A DNA stretch of 64,000 nt from Sphagnum compactum (GCA_965153455.1 OZ234494.1:1054001-1118000); one strand, 5' to 3'. Positions 11,055 to 25,852 are shown, counted from the stretch's first letter. Notes: a model not told the origin generated them from the letters alone. Made by a program: numbers and translations.

Positions 11055-13161
11055 ATGCAAATGGCGAGACTGGCGTTGCTGCGGCGGAGTAGTAGCGGAC
11101 GAGAATCTGGGAGCTCGACGGAGGATCTGGTGCAATGGGTGCGGCAACAGGGAGGCCGGGTGTTGCCGGCTGTGCATCTGCAACGCCAGAATGCGCGTGG
11201 AGATTTGGGTTTGGTGGCAACGGAGGCTGTGCAGAGCGGGGAGAGTCTAATAGCTTTGCCTCCTCACATTCCATTAAGTCTTCCCATCGACGAGCCTGCG
11301 CTTGCTGCACTTGCACAGCGAGTTCCAGGTTTGCTTGCTTGCTTTCTTTCTTGCTTCTCCTCTTTTTCTTTCTTCTTTTTGTTCTTTACCATCAAGACTT
11401 TGGTTCCGACTTTTTTTTTTCCTGGGTTATTGTGTTTGGTAAGAATTGAATTGGGATTGCGGGCATTGGCGGCAGAGAAGCTTTGGGCAATGAAGTTAGG
11501 GTTGAAGCTGTTGGCTGAGAGAGCCAAGAAGCACTCCTTTTGGTGGCCTTACATTCATAAGCTGCCAGAGCGCTTCAGGATGCCTGTGTTTTTCTCTGCG
11601 GATGAGATTCATCATTCACCAGGCAACAACTCCTCTGTCCTTTCTCACAGCCATGCCTGATGCACCTTCAGAGAGAGATGATTTTTCCTTTATTTTTGCC
11701 TCCCACTGGGCCAACAATTCATGTTGGTTTTATTTGTGAGTGTTGAATTGACAGGTAAAGAAAAGATGTGAGTTCCTGCTGCAGTTTGCAGCAGAGGACA
11801 TTCCAAACATAATCAGAGATAGGGGTAATGACAAGCATCCCTTTGGAGGTCAGCAGGTAGATGCCAGTGCACTGGGCTGGGCCATGGCTGCTGTGTCTAG
11901 TCGTGCCTTCCGTGTAAAGCAGTCTGGTGAAAGTGGCTGCCCATCTCTTCTGCCACTTGTGGATATGTGCAACCATAGCTTCACCCCAACAGCACGCCTT
12001 GTACAGCATCATACCTCATCTGCTCAGTTGCTGCCTTTTTTAGAGGTGATTCCTCTCATCTCATGGATTTGCTCCAGCAGCAATAATTCTTCTTTTGTTG
12101 CTTTACAAGCTGAGTGTATGAACTTCATATCCCTGCCTTTATTATAGAGGTGATTCTTCTCATCTTATGAACTGTTCATGGATCAATCTTCTTATATTGT
12201 TGCTTCACAAGGAGTGTATGGACTTCCTTCATCCTAGGTAGACTACATGATTACTCAGGCACAGCAGCATCTTATGTTGCGTTGTTTGTTTTTGTATAGT
12301 GATTGTGTGCAGTGTGGCAGGTGGTAGCCCAACAAGACTTGGAAAGAGGGGATGCCCTTGTATTGGACTATGGCCCACTAAGCAATGACATACTACTGCT
12401 GGACTATGGTTTTGTAATCCCTAACAACCCACATGATCGTGTAGAGCTACGATTTGAGTTGCAGTTGCTGGAAGCTGCATGCTTTGCTGCTGGCCTTCAT
12501 GCTCCTTCCTCCTTCACTGAGCCTGCACCTTGGCAACATGCCCTTCTCGTGCAATTGAAGCTGCAAGGTCCTGATGCTTCTCAAATGGTTGGTTGCATTT
12601 CACCTACCTTCTCTCCTGTGCTAGTCTGCTTAATCTTTTGAATGCAGATCAAGGCTGCAAAACTGGAACATGGGATTATGGGTACTGTCAAACAACAAAC
12701 TTAACCAATGTGGGCATGCAATTGATGCTTTTGTCACATTAGGTTTGGTTGGGAGGATTTTGATGATATGGGAGCAGGTTACATTAGGAGGCAAAGAGCA
12801 AGTGGATTGTCATCTACTGGCAGCTGTTCGGCTATTGTATGCTGAGGATGGTTCAAAGATCAGGAGCATGGGTGTGGAAATGTTGCAAAGGTGGGATGCA
12901 CCTACTGCACTTTTGGGACTTGCCAATGAGTGCAAGGTGCTGCGCACTTTAGTTGGCCTTTGTATGCTTGCTACTGCTCCCTTTCCAACAAGCATCTCAG
13001 AGGATCGGGATCTCCTGAATCGAGATGATATCTCTGAGAACATTCGTTTGGCAACCGAATTCCGTACAAACAAGAAGCAACTCCTCATAAACACCATCAG
13101 CAGCCTGCAACTCAGGTTGCAGTCATTGACTATGGAAGAGCTTGTCAGTGCACCCAGGTGA
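11055..13161 (+). CDS. SET-domain protein of the Rubisco LSMT-like family
   Basis: Five exons: 11055-11328, 11476-11636, 11755-12045, 12321-12587 and 12778-13161, about 458 residues. The family (lysine methyltransferases related to the Rubisco large-subunit enzyme) has a split SET domain followed by a C-terminal substrate-binding domain. Visible hallmarks are LWAMKLGLKLLAERA and FWWPYIHKLPE in the first half, LPLVDMCNHSFTPTAR (the NHS motif of SET), and LVLDYGPLSNDILLLDYGF (the SET tyrosine region). The C-terminal helical domain follows. The best match in my memory is the Arabidopsis AT1G24610 type. I chose ATG 11055; an in-frame GTG lies upstream and a second ATG is at 11061. The exon 2-3 junction is uncertain: the family's conserved segment before VKKRCEFLL is not recognisable, and the only usable donor (GTCCTT at 11637) is weak. 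Substrate and compartment cannot be deduced. Confidence 0.85.
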
Positions 13162-15940
13162 TGACAGCCATCATTTTATTTACCAATCAATCTCATGGAC
13201 TGCTTTATTGATTCTTGCAGTCAGGTTCAACCCTAACAATCCCAACCTGTGTTTTGCAATCAACTTATCTTGGGTCAAAAATTGTAAATGGTGTAGAAGA
13301 TTAAATCTAGATTGAAGCAGTAGGCAGATCCCACCAGCAACTAGAACTTTTGCAGCACAGCAGCATCTATCATCATTTGTGGCACTTTAGCCCTTGTAAA
13401 AGAGCAGTTAAAAGGAGTGCAGCTGTTTTGCTAAAAGAGTCTATTAAAGTTGAAAGGGCTACTCCAACTTTTTTTTCTTGCTTTTGGTCCAAAGTTGATG
13501 ATGCATGTTCAAAGCTTTGAGAATCTACTCATGTGCTAGGTTTTTCATGCTGTTCATGCTGAGCACTGAAATATATGCTTTTGCTGAAATTAAACAGACC
13601 TGATTCTTACTTACCTTCAATTTCATTTGCAAAGATGTGACTCGGATGAATAATCACAAGAACAAATAGTCACCTACAATGGTCTGACGTACTCAAGTTG
13701 CTTTCATACTCTGCAGTCTGCAAATTGTGACTGTAGTTTCTGTGGTCACAACTTCCAATATATCTGTTCAGCAATAGTGTTTGTCTTGTTATTGAAGTTT
13801 TCCTACTGGAGTGAATCTAAAAACTATGCAACTGTGACTTTCCAAGTATATGTCATTCCAAGTCTGCAGAAGGCATTGCAATGTTGCAAGAGAAGTTTCT
13901 TGAGATTTCAATCTACTTTGAAACGCTAGCATCTCCTGATTGTCATAGAGCACAGAATGCCAAACACATTGTTAATTTTGAAGAGACATCAACTTGCAGG
14001 AAAAGTACATCACCATTGGCACATCTATGACTATAGAGCTAGGATAAATAGACATTGGACTGGTGCACATGAGAAAAGTATGTCTTGATCTTGCATGTCT
14101 GGATCTGATACAATTCTTGGCAGATTGATGTCAACAACATTCTTTCCTTGGTACCATTTTCAGTATGAATCTCTGTTGAGTCATACACTGTTCTTCCAAA
14201 CTCCAGATGGAATTCATATGCAGCAGTGTCAAAGCGCAAAGAGCATCAAATGCTCTTGTTATGACTAAGCAGTACAGGTCAAGATTTTACTTTGCAAGCC
14301 ACTGATGTCAAGAAACTTTGCAGGAGCATGTTTGGAAACTGTAGACTGCTTCTACTACCCATCACCTTTGCAACAGGGCTAACACGCATCTGTGACCAAT
14401 CAATTGCACCACATTGCAGCATCAATGAACAAAAAAATACAAATGGATGCCTTACTGAAACAATATAAGTCCGCAGTTTGGGGTGTAATGCACAGTTCAT
14501 ATGCAAGGCAATTAATGACAATCTTCACCTTGTTTGCCTGGATCAACAATAAATGAAAAGAAGTATGTGGATACCTGGAATAGCAAAAAGACCAATTGAC
14601 AAATGCTGTACTACACATCTATGTAACAAGCAGAGGTTTGAATTAAGTGATTTGAGGCAAATTACTCAAAATGTGTGTGGACAACTGCCATCATCTTCTC
14701 CTTCCTTCCTGAGTTGTGGTAAACCTCCTGAACTGCTGGTTCGGGGTACTGGTGCAACCATCTTTGCAAGATCCTTGGGTGCATCAAACTCATCCTGTGC
14801 ACACTGCTGTTGAGGATGCAACAGCAGCACACACATGTGTCTGAACTATCACACCCCAATAAATTGGTAAGACCCATGTGTCCAACCAGTTTTTCCAGAG
14901 AAATTGACGATTCCAACAGCTTTTTGGTTGTGCATTTCTCAGACATGCAAATAGCCATTGCCATCTTGCAAAAACTGTTATCCACCAAATCTATGTGGTA
15001 GGCATGCTCCATATTATTCTTCCCTGATGCTAATTTCAATCTCTGAGTGAAATGGGAATTGCATGCACCATGCCAGTGTGATTTTCTCCTCGGCCGTCGT
15101 CAGAAGTACTCAAAAATCGATAAAAGAAAACACACACGCACGAATGCGACAACCAACGATCCGGCATTCTTAAGCACATCACATTCCACAAAATGCTTCT
15201 CACACTCACTTAGGGTTTCACAGCTTCCACACAGTTTACAAAAACACACATTGCTGGAAAGACAGAGAGACAGAGACATTCATTTCTTCCATACCAGCAG
15301 TGAGAATGAGACTCTGTCTCTTAGTGTACAAACGGATTCTTAGCCCTACAAGCAGATTCTTGAGTTTACAACTCCAACTTCAAAGACAATAATGATGTTT
15401 GCATTTTGCTGAAACCAGATGATGCAGTGCTGCGTGCTTCTGCAGGAGGGGTGGGTGGATGATGGTGTGCATGTGGAAGAGTGCTACACTAGTAAGCCAA
15501 GGGAAAGCTTTGCGAGGCTGCAAAAATCCCCATACAAAGGACTTCCTCCTTTCTGGAGATTTCAAGTTCATCTTTTGGTGGTACAAAGAGCAACACCACT
15601 GTGCTCTTAAGGTACAAAATCTCTTCAACTTTTTGCCATCTGATTGATGCTACAGCTATATCATGCAATTGAAGAGACTTAATGTAGCTTCTTCTTGAGT
15701 ACCTCCCTTAAATGTTTGAAGCTTTGAAATTAGCAATCTAAAAAAGGCCTGAAGGCTGAGGCTTGTTGTCAATGGTACTGCCATGGGAAACAATGCTATG
15801 GTGCAGCTGGACGGCAGTGTAACCTGAATAGGCAATATGACAGGACTACAAGAGTTACAGTGCAGCTCAAAGTTTGTAAACTTGGTCATATTAGCTTCAA
15901 ACTCAAGGCCTCTCATGAAGGTGAATTCATCCACATCCTG
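13162..15940. other. Intergenic stretch between the SET gene and the U-box gene
   Basis: The two genes converge here, so their 3' UTRs occupy the ends. The middle has only short frames on both strands (for example 14662-15039 minus) with no domain and no splice-bounded coding pattern. I see no repeat array or RNA gene. Confidence 0.4.
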
Positions 15941-18366
15941 CTAACCAGATCTCGTGCTCTCTGTTGCATAGTGGCCATATAAAGCTGGTGCATAGAGGGC
16001 AGTATTCCCTTCAACACTCAATTTCCTCTCAGTGCACAAGATGTTGAGCAACAAGGTAGCCTTGTCTCGGGCATGGTGTGTTCCCTGCTCTGCAAGCATG
16101 GTCAATGGCTCAAGAGCACCTGCCTGTAGGGCCTGTGCCCTGAAGCGAAGATTGTGGTTTGAAAGCTGCACAAGTGCAGCAGCAGCATGTGCTCGCACTA
16201 TTGCCCAGCCATCAACTCCTCCACTTGAGTTGCCATCACCACCATCTGCAGCATCACACATTCCAGTAATAAGATGCTGTACTCCAGAATGTTGTAGTCC
16301 AAGCTAATTTTTTTCTTGTCTACTTGCAAATACAATAGTAAGCAAAGGCAATGTGGACTTTCAAAAGCTTTCCACTCAGGATTAAGAAGCCTGTGGAACA
16401 GTCATTTTGAAGATTCCAAAGGCAGAAATGCCAAACAGAAATCTGTTTTTTTTTAAGCAAAAAAGAAATTTTGAAGAATAACTTTTACTCTTCAAAACAG
16501 TAGTTAAGCTTGCCATTTGAGCCATGAAAAACTCTTTTGGGCTACAAAACCTTATGAATCTATAAAACCAAGTAACAACTACTCCAAATTTGGAAGAATC
16601 TGAAACATTGAAACCCATATGAGGCAGCCAGTTCATGCTAATACCTTCAAATTCAGACTGAGAAAGATTGTCAGGAATGTCAATGTTCAAGCCTTTCAAA
16701 AATGCTCAAGTTCTACACAAGCTAACTGTGCTCATGAGGATGCCCTAAGTAGAAACCAATGGTAAGGTCTAAGATATCCAGGGGACAGAAACATGACATA
16801 CCTTGATCAAGTGGATCTGGAGATGATTTGTAAGCAATCAGGCTAATAAGGACAGCAATGCCATTGCCCTCACAAATGAGAGACCGTCCCTCTTGAGTCA
16901 CAGCCAAATTAGACAAAAGTTGTGTAGCAAGAGCGACTAGGTCAGAGGTCTTCTCTTGAAGAATTTGCAACAGAATTCCTACTGCACCTGCTTTGATCAT
17001 TTTACCACAATTGGTTTGATAGAAGGACAGTTGGTACAGAGCCTTGGCTGCATCACGCTGAGCTCCTGATGAGCCGACCCGCAGGACATGGATAAGAGGT
17101 GGTATGGCCCCCAAAACCCCTATCACCATCTTGTTTTCCTCACTGAGGGCCAGACTGCGGAATGCTCCTGTGGCATATTCCTGTGCAGCATCAGTGCCAC
17201 TCTTAAGGACATGGATAAGCGGTGGAATTGCCCCTGCCCTCACAACTCTGATTCTGTTGTCATCTGCAAGTGATAAATTCAGGATGGCAGCAACTGCATT
17301 TGTCTGTACACCAGGGTAACTACTTTGCAGGAGTGACAAGAGCGCTTTCAGCACATCTGGAGTGCAAAGGGTATCCCTGTAATCCACACTAGGATCAGTG
17401 TTTCTTGCTGAGTCTCCGAATTTTGGCGGCACCCTCCTCTTGTTCTACTGCACGTCGGTGATGCAATTTGTACAAAAGCATTTCCTCAACGTCCCCCTCT
17501 GTAGCTCCATACTCATCAGCCTCACTGATGCCATGAGATGAAAGAGTTGACAACAAACTGGACTGCTGCAGGGGAGAGGCGGCAGACCACTCCCCGCTGT
17601 TGGGATGATTGTTGTAGCTTGAAGATTGTAGAGAAGATTGATCCGTCCTAGAGGATCCACTGAACTCGCTGCTCTTATTATTAAACTCCCTGGAAGATTC
17701 TCCGGATGAGGAGGAACTCAGAGAAGAACTGCTCTGCAAACCCCGCCTCTTCCACACTGGCGTATCCAGATCTCGTGTTGTCCAGCTTGGAGCAGATGCC
17801 GCCTCATACTCTTCTTCCTCCGCCGCTTCGATGTCGCCATTCCTACCACTGAAAACATCGGATTTGTCATCGAACAGATCACGCGTCCTATCGCCAGAGA
17901 AACCAGGCCTTGCCGGATCCGAGTCGTCCCTGACTAGCGCGGCCACAGCTGATGCCGGTGCCGCTCTTGAGAGACTCAATTCCACCAATTGCCAAGCGAG
18001 GTCGGGAGACGGAGGCTGCGGCCTCGCCACCTTGTGCTTGTCGCACCACGCGACAATGGCGGTCTGCAACTGCCGATCAGGAGTGAGGGAGGTATTCTCC
18101 AAAACTACACCAGACTTGAAACAGTGATGAAACCCTAGCTGAAACCATCGCTGGATACACTGGCGCTCAAAGCTATAACCCGACGCAACAAGCACGGGCT
18201 CCGCCATCAACGACTGCGAAATCCGACACACGAACTCATCGGGTGGTAACACATTCGACAACAAACCTCCTACTCCTCCTACCCCTCCTACTTCTTTCCT
18301 ACTAGGCTTGGTGAAAGGAAGCGACCACGAGCTTTTCTTCTTCACAGTTGCCTTAAGACCTTCCAT
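15941..18366 (-). CDS. U-box/ARM-repeat E3 ubiquitin ligase (PUB type), frame broken once
   Basis: The first exon runs 18366-16802 and the last 16281-15941 (acceptor TGGAG at 16282), for about 634 residues if one base is skipped. Residues 42-115 are a U-box (PPDEFVCRISQSLMAEPV, then GYSFERQCIQRWF), which binds the E2 enzyme. A Ser-rich, acidic linker follows to about residue 310. The rest is a run of armadillo repeats (VQTNAVAAILNLSLADDN, RAGAIPPLIHVL, LGAIPPLIHVLRVG and others) for substrate binding, closest in style to PUB38-41. The upstream frame stops at TGA 17397-17395 after RRLSKKH. The ARM frame is +1 relative and already open from 17432, continuing as TDPSVDYRDTLCTPDVL. Conservation on both sides shows one protein with a single-base shift. 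An in-frame GTG at 18399 was not used; ATG 18366 gives MEGLKATVKKK. Confidence 0.8.
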
Positions 18367-18399
18367 CGACACAAGTGCAGCAAAAACTCCGAGAGACAC

Positions 18400-19500
18400 A
18401 CTACTGCTACATACTTCCAGCGGCGATTACGCCATCACATATAATATCCCTTTTGCTTCTAGATCGTTAATATTCATCCGCAAAAGCTGAACAAACTCTT
18501 CTAGATACGCACTAGTCAGAACCTGACGCTCTCCGACATCGCCATTACTCCGTCTCGCTCCTCCCTCGTCCTGACGCGCTCCGACATCACCATTACTCCG
18601 CCTCGCTCCTCCCTCCTCAACATACAAAGAGACGAGAAGATGAGAAGAGGACATCCATCTTTTGCACATCTTTCTCTCTCTCTCTCTCTAAACAAAATCC
18701 AAAACACAAATAGAATAAAAGAAAACCCAAAAGTTACGCTAACCCAACAAGTCAACTATCCGGAGATTTTTTTTATAAATAATAGTTAAATTTTATTTTT
18801 TTAACGCGTACTAAATCAGAGGATATGGCATTAAATTGCAACTTTGTATTTCGGGGTAATTGATGCCGGTTACAAGATGTAATCATCTATTGTCTGGAGG
18901 TTTGAGAGCGTAAGCCTCTTGTTGATAGATGAAAAGTCGTGTAACCTTCTTATAAATAGATGAGAAATTGTGGTGCCAATTTGTTTAATGGATGAAAAAT
19001 CATGTTCGATGGTCAATTTTGGATGATGTTCGGATGATGCATGCCCGGGGCAAGGGAGGGAAAGAGGTTATGTATGCTTGGTGAACATTGAGTGGAGGAT
19101 GAATTAGATGCTCGAGAACGGTAAGTTGGGACAGTAAGTTGGGTAAATAATTGTCTTTTCTTTTTTCTTTTTCCAACAATATATCCAGGGTTTCTTTTTT
19201 CAATTTTGAGATATAAAATATTTGGAAAAAATATTAATAGGAAAATGAGAAAATTTGAAAAGATATCCAAAATTTTAAGACAAATAACCAGATTTCTAGA
19301 CATGGTTCAAGTAGGTGGCCACAAACACATAACAATTTTATTTTTCTTTTCTTGTTTTTAATAGCCAAAATTGGCTAAATTAACTCATTGATGATCACCA
19401 CCTCAGCTACATCACAAAATTGGAAGGAATCACAAAGTACAAGAGTGGCAAGGGAAGCATGGTCTGACCTTGTAACTGTTGTTGCCAAATTACAGTCTTC
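18400..19500. other. Upstream side of the U-box gene
   Basis: The first 350 bp hold a short duplicated block (GACGCTCCGACATCNCCATTACTCCG-like, near 18528 and 18572) and a (TC)n tract at 18671-18690, probably leader and promoter of the U-box gene. Beyond about 18760 the sequence becomes A/T-rich with no coding signal. Confidence 0.4.
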
Positions 19501-21330
19501 TATTTTATTAGTCTTCTAATGTAACCCACTTTAAACAAGGAGTCAAGGCCAATGTTCAAACTCAAATCAAGCATTCCTATTGGTGCAAAGGTTGAAATCA
19601 TTCCCAAGGGCTTTACACTAGGAGTTGAGGCTGAAATAGAAAAAAACTTTTCAATCTGCCCTAAGTTAGTAATAAATGTTTGTGTTTTATGGCCTTGTAT
19701 TGGCCCCAAGGCTGAAAAAAGGATACCATCAAATTTGGGAAGCCCATTTGGAACCCTTGGGGCCAATGTTTCAACATTTATTAATATTGTGATGTCAATG
19801 TTCTAGCATTTAGTAGTAACTTGGGGCCAAACGATAAGCCCAAAAATGCTCAAAGTTGGCCCCAAGTTTTTTGGGCCCTGACTTCTAGTGTAAAAGAGGC
19901 CTTAGTGGTATTCTGATAGTTATGTTCTTTCTTGGCATGCGTTCTTGTGCCTTTATTTGCCTTGTACTTCTTGTGCATTGTTGGCCATTTTTATATACGG
20001 GTTTTTTTTCCCAAGCTCAGAAGGGGCTTGGTAGAGCTTGGTAGGGGAGGAGGGAGTTAACTTAATTTGGCTTTAACCAAATGACTTGACTAGAGTGAAC
20101 CAGCAGCCACCAGCGCACACCACAGAGGATAGACCGTGTGTGGACACATAACACTTTGACCCGTTACTAACCACCGTGGTTAGCTATGTACTAACCATCC
20201 ACATGCATCTCTACTTACCTAATAGTCACAAAGAGCTTTATGTAAGAGCATGTCCACTCACAGTAGTAAAATGGCCTTTCCAATACATTTTGGATGATAT
20301 ATTGTAATTGTAAAGCATTGCCTGGATTTTTCATTTGTATTTTCAGCTCCTTTACCTGCCTGTTTTCAGCAAGTGGGATCTTCTGTGGTGGAGCGTACCA
20401 GCCAGGCTATACTGGGATCTTCTAACCATCCGACGGTACCAGCCAGCCTGCCACTATTTTAAAAAAGTGAAAAAATCCCAGCTTTGCTCTACATAGGAAA
20501 AGGACCTGAGTACAGGCCCTTCCATGATCTTCGATTTGGCTCCCCATGGGCATCATAGTTGTAGGGGTTTATGGTTGATAATTTAATTTAATTTGCAATG
20601 ACAAAAACTACTAAAAAGTTCTATATCTCCCTCACCTCTGGTCTAAAAACTTGCAAATCACCTTCATTAAATTCTACTCACTAAGGATTCTCCAATATTA
20701 TCAAGAGCACACCCAAATTCCCCAATAATGTTTATTTTTTTATTTAAATGAATTTTTGACGAAAAAATTGTTCAATATTCACCAGCACTGAGCTCAATCT
20801 TGTTAAATGACAAGGTGCCCAATTAGAAATAAATAACATTTAAAATTAAAACTTTTGAAGCTACCCAACTTTATCATAAACTCTTTAATTATTCTTGGAA
20901 TTGGATGTTTTTTAATGAAGGATGCACAATGCTCAAGTTTAAGATTAATCCTTTGAGTAAAAGAAACTAGGTTCAAATTTGATAGTGACATTGTATCCTT
21001 TGTTCATCATTCTCAATATCATAGTACTTGAACAGATTTGACAATTTAGTGTTGAATAATTTATTTATTTATCAAAACTCATTTCGACATATAAATTATT
21101 ATTTTAAAATATTTTTGACTTAAATTGTAAAAATATTTTTATTTTTGGCATGGATGAATGTAAAATAAATTTTCATCCATTTGAAGTTCCATTCAACTCT
21201 TATGTTTCTTGATTCAATTGTTTACCTTCACAATTTTTATTCTTGTTTCCTTCTTAATTTCGTTTTCAACAAATTTAGAAAGCAAAAAGTCTAAGAAAAT
21301 ATGGTAAAACTTTACTCTTAAAAGTTTTGT
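19501..21330. other. Gene-poor A/T-rich stretch
   Basis: Only short random frames. A block at 19660-19880 repeats GGCCCCAAG in several places and looks like an old repeat. I recognise no gene, RNA or complete mobile element. Confidence 0.4.
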
Positions 21331-21333
21331 TGA

Positions 21334-22100
21334 ATGATATTGAAAGTTTTTGGTGGGGATTTCACTTTTGTGATTTACAAAGCTTTTGATAGAGGTCTGC
21401 AATGTCCAAATTGGGCAAAGAAAGACTACTTACAACAATGTTCAAAAACATTACAAGTGAGAAAAGAGAAGCAAAATTTAGACATGATCTACAAATTCTC
21501 AATGAGCAAGTTTGTTTTAAAGCAATTAGTTGTCAATAAACCAAATAAATGTCATTTTGGTAGGCCAAGAAAGGTTGTAATTGCAATATTATCTACATTA
21601 GAAATAAAGAAAGGGATGAGGAACTTACTAAAGACAAGAAGCAACAAAGGAGGACAAGATTGTCACCTACAAAGGATGATGGGAAGTGATGAAAGAAGAG
21701 AGGATTAAATTTGGTTACAGCCTCATTTATGGCCTCCCATTACAATTGTAATAAAAAAACATGGTAACATTTATGCAGCATTACATTTTCTGAAAACAAC
21801 GTTCAAAAGGCCCAACATGCCAAGTCCTTATGAAAAATTGAGTAGGGCATGCTTATGGGAATGGTTCATTACAAGTGGTGAATTAAAACCAAACTATGAA
21901 CATGTCTAGAGGTTGGGACAACAGTGAAATCCAACAAATAATCTATGCATTGCATTGGAGGATTATCAAAAAGTTTGTGATTCACCTGTTGTCATGTTAT
22001 GCAAAATGAAAGAAGTTAGACAACCGCTTTCAACTGACATTGTGCAATTATTCTTTATGGAATGATAGAATCTATAGCACTTGAAATCTTGCAAGAAAGT
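21334..22100 (+). pseudogene. Decayed mobile-element-like reading frame
   Basis: A 124-codon frame (21334-21708) contains GGDFTFVIYKAFDRGLQCPN and a Lys-rich tail. After its stop, coding-like peptides continue in other frames to about 22090 (for example RPNMPSPYEKLSRA, WFITSGELKPNYEH, and a block ending PLSTDIVQLFF). The pattern of a once continuous protein with stops and shifts suggests an old transposon protein, possibly the N-terminal DNA-binding part of a DDE transposase. The family is not certain. Confidence 0.4.
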
Positions 22101-23894
22101 TATAGAAAGTTTATAATCACAAGAAAATAAACACATCAGTTCATAAAACAATACATGAATTGGTCTTTCAGAACAGCCACAATAGCAACAAGTAAACTAC
22201 CACCTAATTGGTCTTTCAAAACAGCCACAACAACAACAACAAATAAACTACCACCTAACTGGTTTGAACAAAGATGCAACATGGCTTCTCAAGTAGTTTA
22301 CCTGGACTTGTTTTAGTTTTAATTCCAGAGACAAGTAACTGGAATGGGTAAGAATGTTTTTGGAATCCTTCACATGGTCGTCCATGGATCATTTCAAAGA
22401 TAATTTCAGAAATAATTATCTCATTTTTAAGCCTAATTATTTCATTTTTTAAGTAATTATTTTTTAAAAATTATTTTCTAATAACTATCTCCCACCTTTC
22501 CTAATAACTACTTGCATTTTATAACTACCTCACTTTTTTATGTGTTTTTTCATGTCCATAAAATGTATATTAATTTAAATTAAATTTGACATAGACATAA
22601 ATAATAATGAATTATTGAAAATCATATGAAAACATAAAAAAAAAATTAAATAGTTGATCATCACAGGTAGTGCGCAGCAATGTGGAGCTCAAATTAATTT
22701 GTAAGGTTGAGAAGGAAACCCCCCCCCCCCCCCTAAAAACTGTGTAACCCCAAAAACTCGACGTATTTATGCAGTACTTCACATGCTGAACAAAGTTACG
22801 TAACCTGGTTGTTAAAATCTTTTTTTTTGGCAGAGATATTGCCGGTTGAAATTGATGACTTTCGTCCAAATTTGGTTGGGGCGGCCCATATTTGGCCACA
22901 TGGATTTATAGGGAGCTTAAGGGTTAGGGCTAAATAACCCCTAACCCTGCTATGGCTTAGTCAATGTTCTTCAACGAGGCACTACTGTCTGCGAATTGGA
23001 TGTGGGTGAAGATGAAGTAGTATGGGCTTGTGCATGCCCATGCACGGGCCTGAGGCCGCGCCACTCCATAACCCTAACCCTACATCCCCTAACCCAAATT
23101 CAAAAAACTCCTCGAATTTAAGCTGAAATTTTTGGCCCAAATTTGGCCGCCAAACTTTTTTACAGGTCGCCTTTAAGTGTCATGCACTGTAGTTCACCCG
23201 AGACAATGCAAATTAGATCATTCCATAGTCTCTCCCAAGGCAATAAAGAGAACTACATCCTTCCCGAGTCTATCCAAAGGCAACATGACATTGTTGAAAA
23301 CTACATGTTCCATTGTCCTCCTCAATCCCAAGGCAATGCAAACTACATTGTGCCCCAGTCTCTCCCTGGCAGAGCTAATAAAGGAGCCAAGGGAAAAAAA
23401 AAAAAAAAAAACCCTAGGGATGTGTGTAAAGGGAGGACAAAAAAAGAGGGAGGGAGGAAGAGAGAGAAAGACACAGAAAACCTTCTTATTTTAGTGACTA
23501 CTATTGGTGGGCTCTCTCACAGCTTTGGAGTTGTAGCCTAGCTCACTGTCTAAGAGTTTGTCTTTGTGATATTTTTTGGGGAGTTTTGCTGAGGGGGTGA
23601 GGGGGAAGTTGATGGAATTTGTCACACGATGATGGGAAGGAAAGCCCAATTTCTCTAAAAGTTTTTCTTTGTGGTTTTTTTTTGGGGGTAGTTTTGTTTT
23701 TTGCTGGGGGCAAAACATTCACCCCCATTCATGAACTGACCCATGGATGGACACAAAAAGTTTTGATTAAGTGAGAACTTGATTCCATCCTCAAATAATC
23801 ACAAACATTGAATTTCCATGCATCAGGTGTGCATACAATGAATCCAATATCATTGCTCAAAATTAAATGTTCCAGCATTCTGCTGGCTCTACCC
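22101..23894. other. Gene-poor stretch left of RPL10
   Basis: Contains a C16 homopolymer near 22719, CCCTAACCC motifs at 22930-23100, an imperfect tandem block at 23206-23370 (CCCAAGGCAATGCAAACTACAT-like units of about 55 bp), and a roughly 105-bp duplication at 23550 and 23655 (CTAARAGTTTKTCTTTGTG). No convincing gene is seen. The 3' UTR of RPL10 must end in the right part. Confidence 0.5.
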
Positions 23895-25501
<1,607 letters not shown>

Positions 25502-25852
25502 GGCGACGCCTGATGATGATGACAGAAAGACCGTCTCGCGCAAGTCCTACTATCCTTGCAAACACATACAAACACAACAGAAGAAAAGAGAGCTCCAAAC
25601 CCTAACTACGAGGTATAAGTGCAGTTCCCATCTCCCGTTCAAAGCCGTCCGATCAGTCTTTCGAACCTCATCTGACCGTCTACAGTGCGACGTAGAAATG
25701 GACGGTTCAGATCATTTTTAGGCTTTCGTGCTCAGCAGATTAAGCTGCCTTTGTTCATCTCTCATTTCTCTTCCACGGTCTTGGTTTGCAGGCTTGCTGG
25801 CGACTGGAGCTTTACGTTTGTGACGGACGACGTTTCATAGTTAATAATAATC
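25502..25852. promoter_or_regulatory. Shared divergent promoter of RPL10 and RPL18
   Basis: These 351 bp separate the two start codons and must contain both 5' leaders and the promoter(s). A telo-box, AAACCCTAA, lies at 25597-25605. This motif is well known in promoters of plant ribosomal-protein and translation genes. A second copy is not evident. No TATA box stands out. Coordinated bidirectional control is an inference from the layout. Confidence 0.7.

Noticed and set aside
14662-15039. 125-codon minus frame with a Cys-rich stretch
   Set aside because: Contains no domain, has no splice partners, and the Cys run comes from a short CAGCAGCACACACA-like repeat.
16261-16320. Acceptor TTAG at about 16306 for the last U-box exon
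   Set aside because: It would put the exon in the wrong phase; the acceptor at 16282-16283 joins in frame as DQ/VQHLITGM.
17395-17432. Short intron explaining the U-box gene frame change
   Set aside because: The only GT..AG pair spans about 46 nt and would remove a conserved peptide; a base indel is a better explanation.
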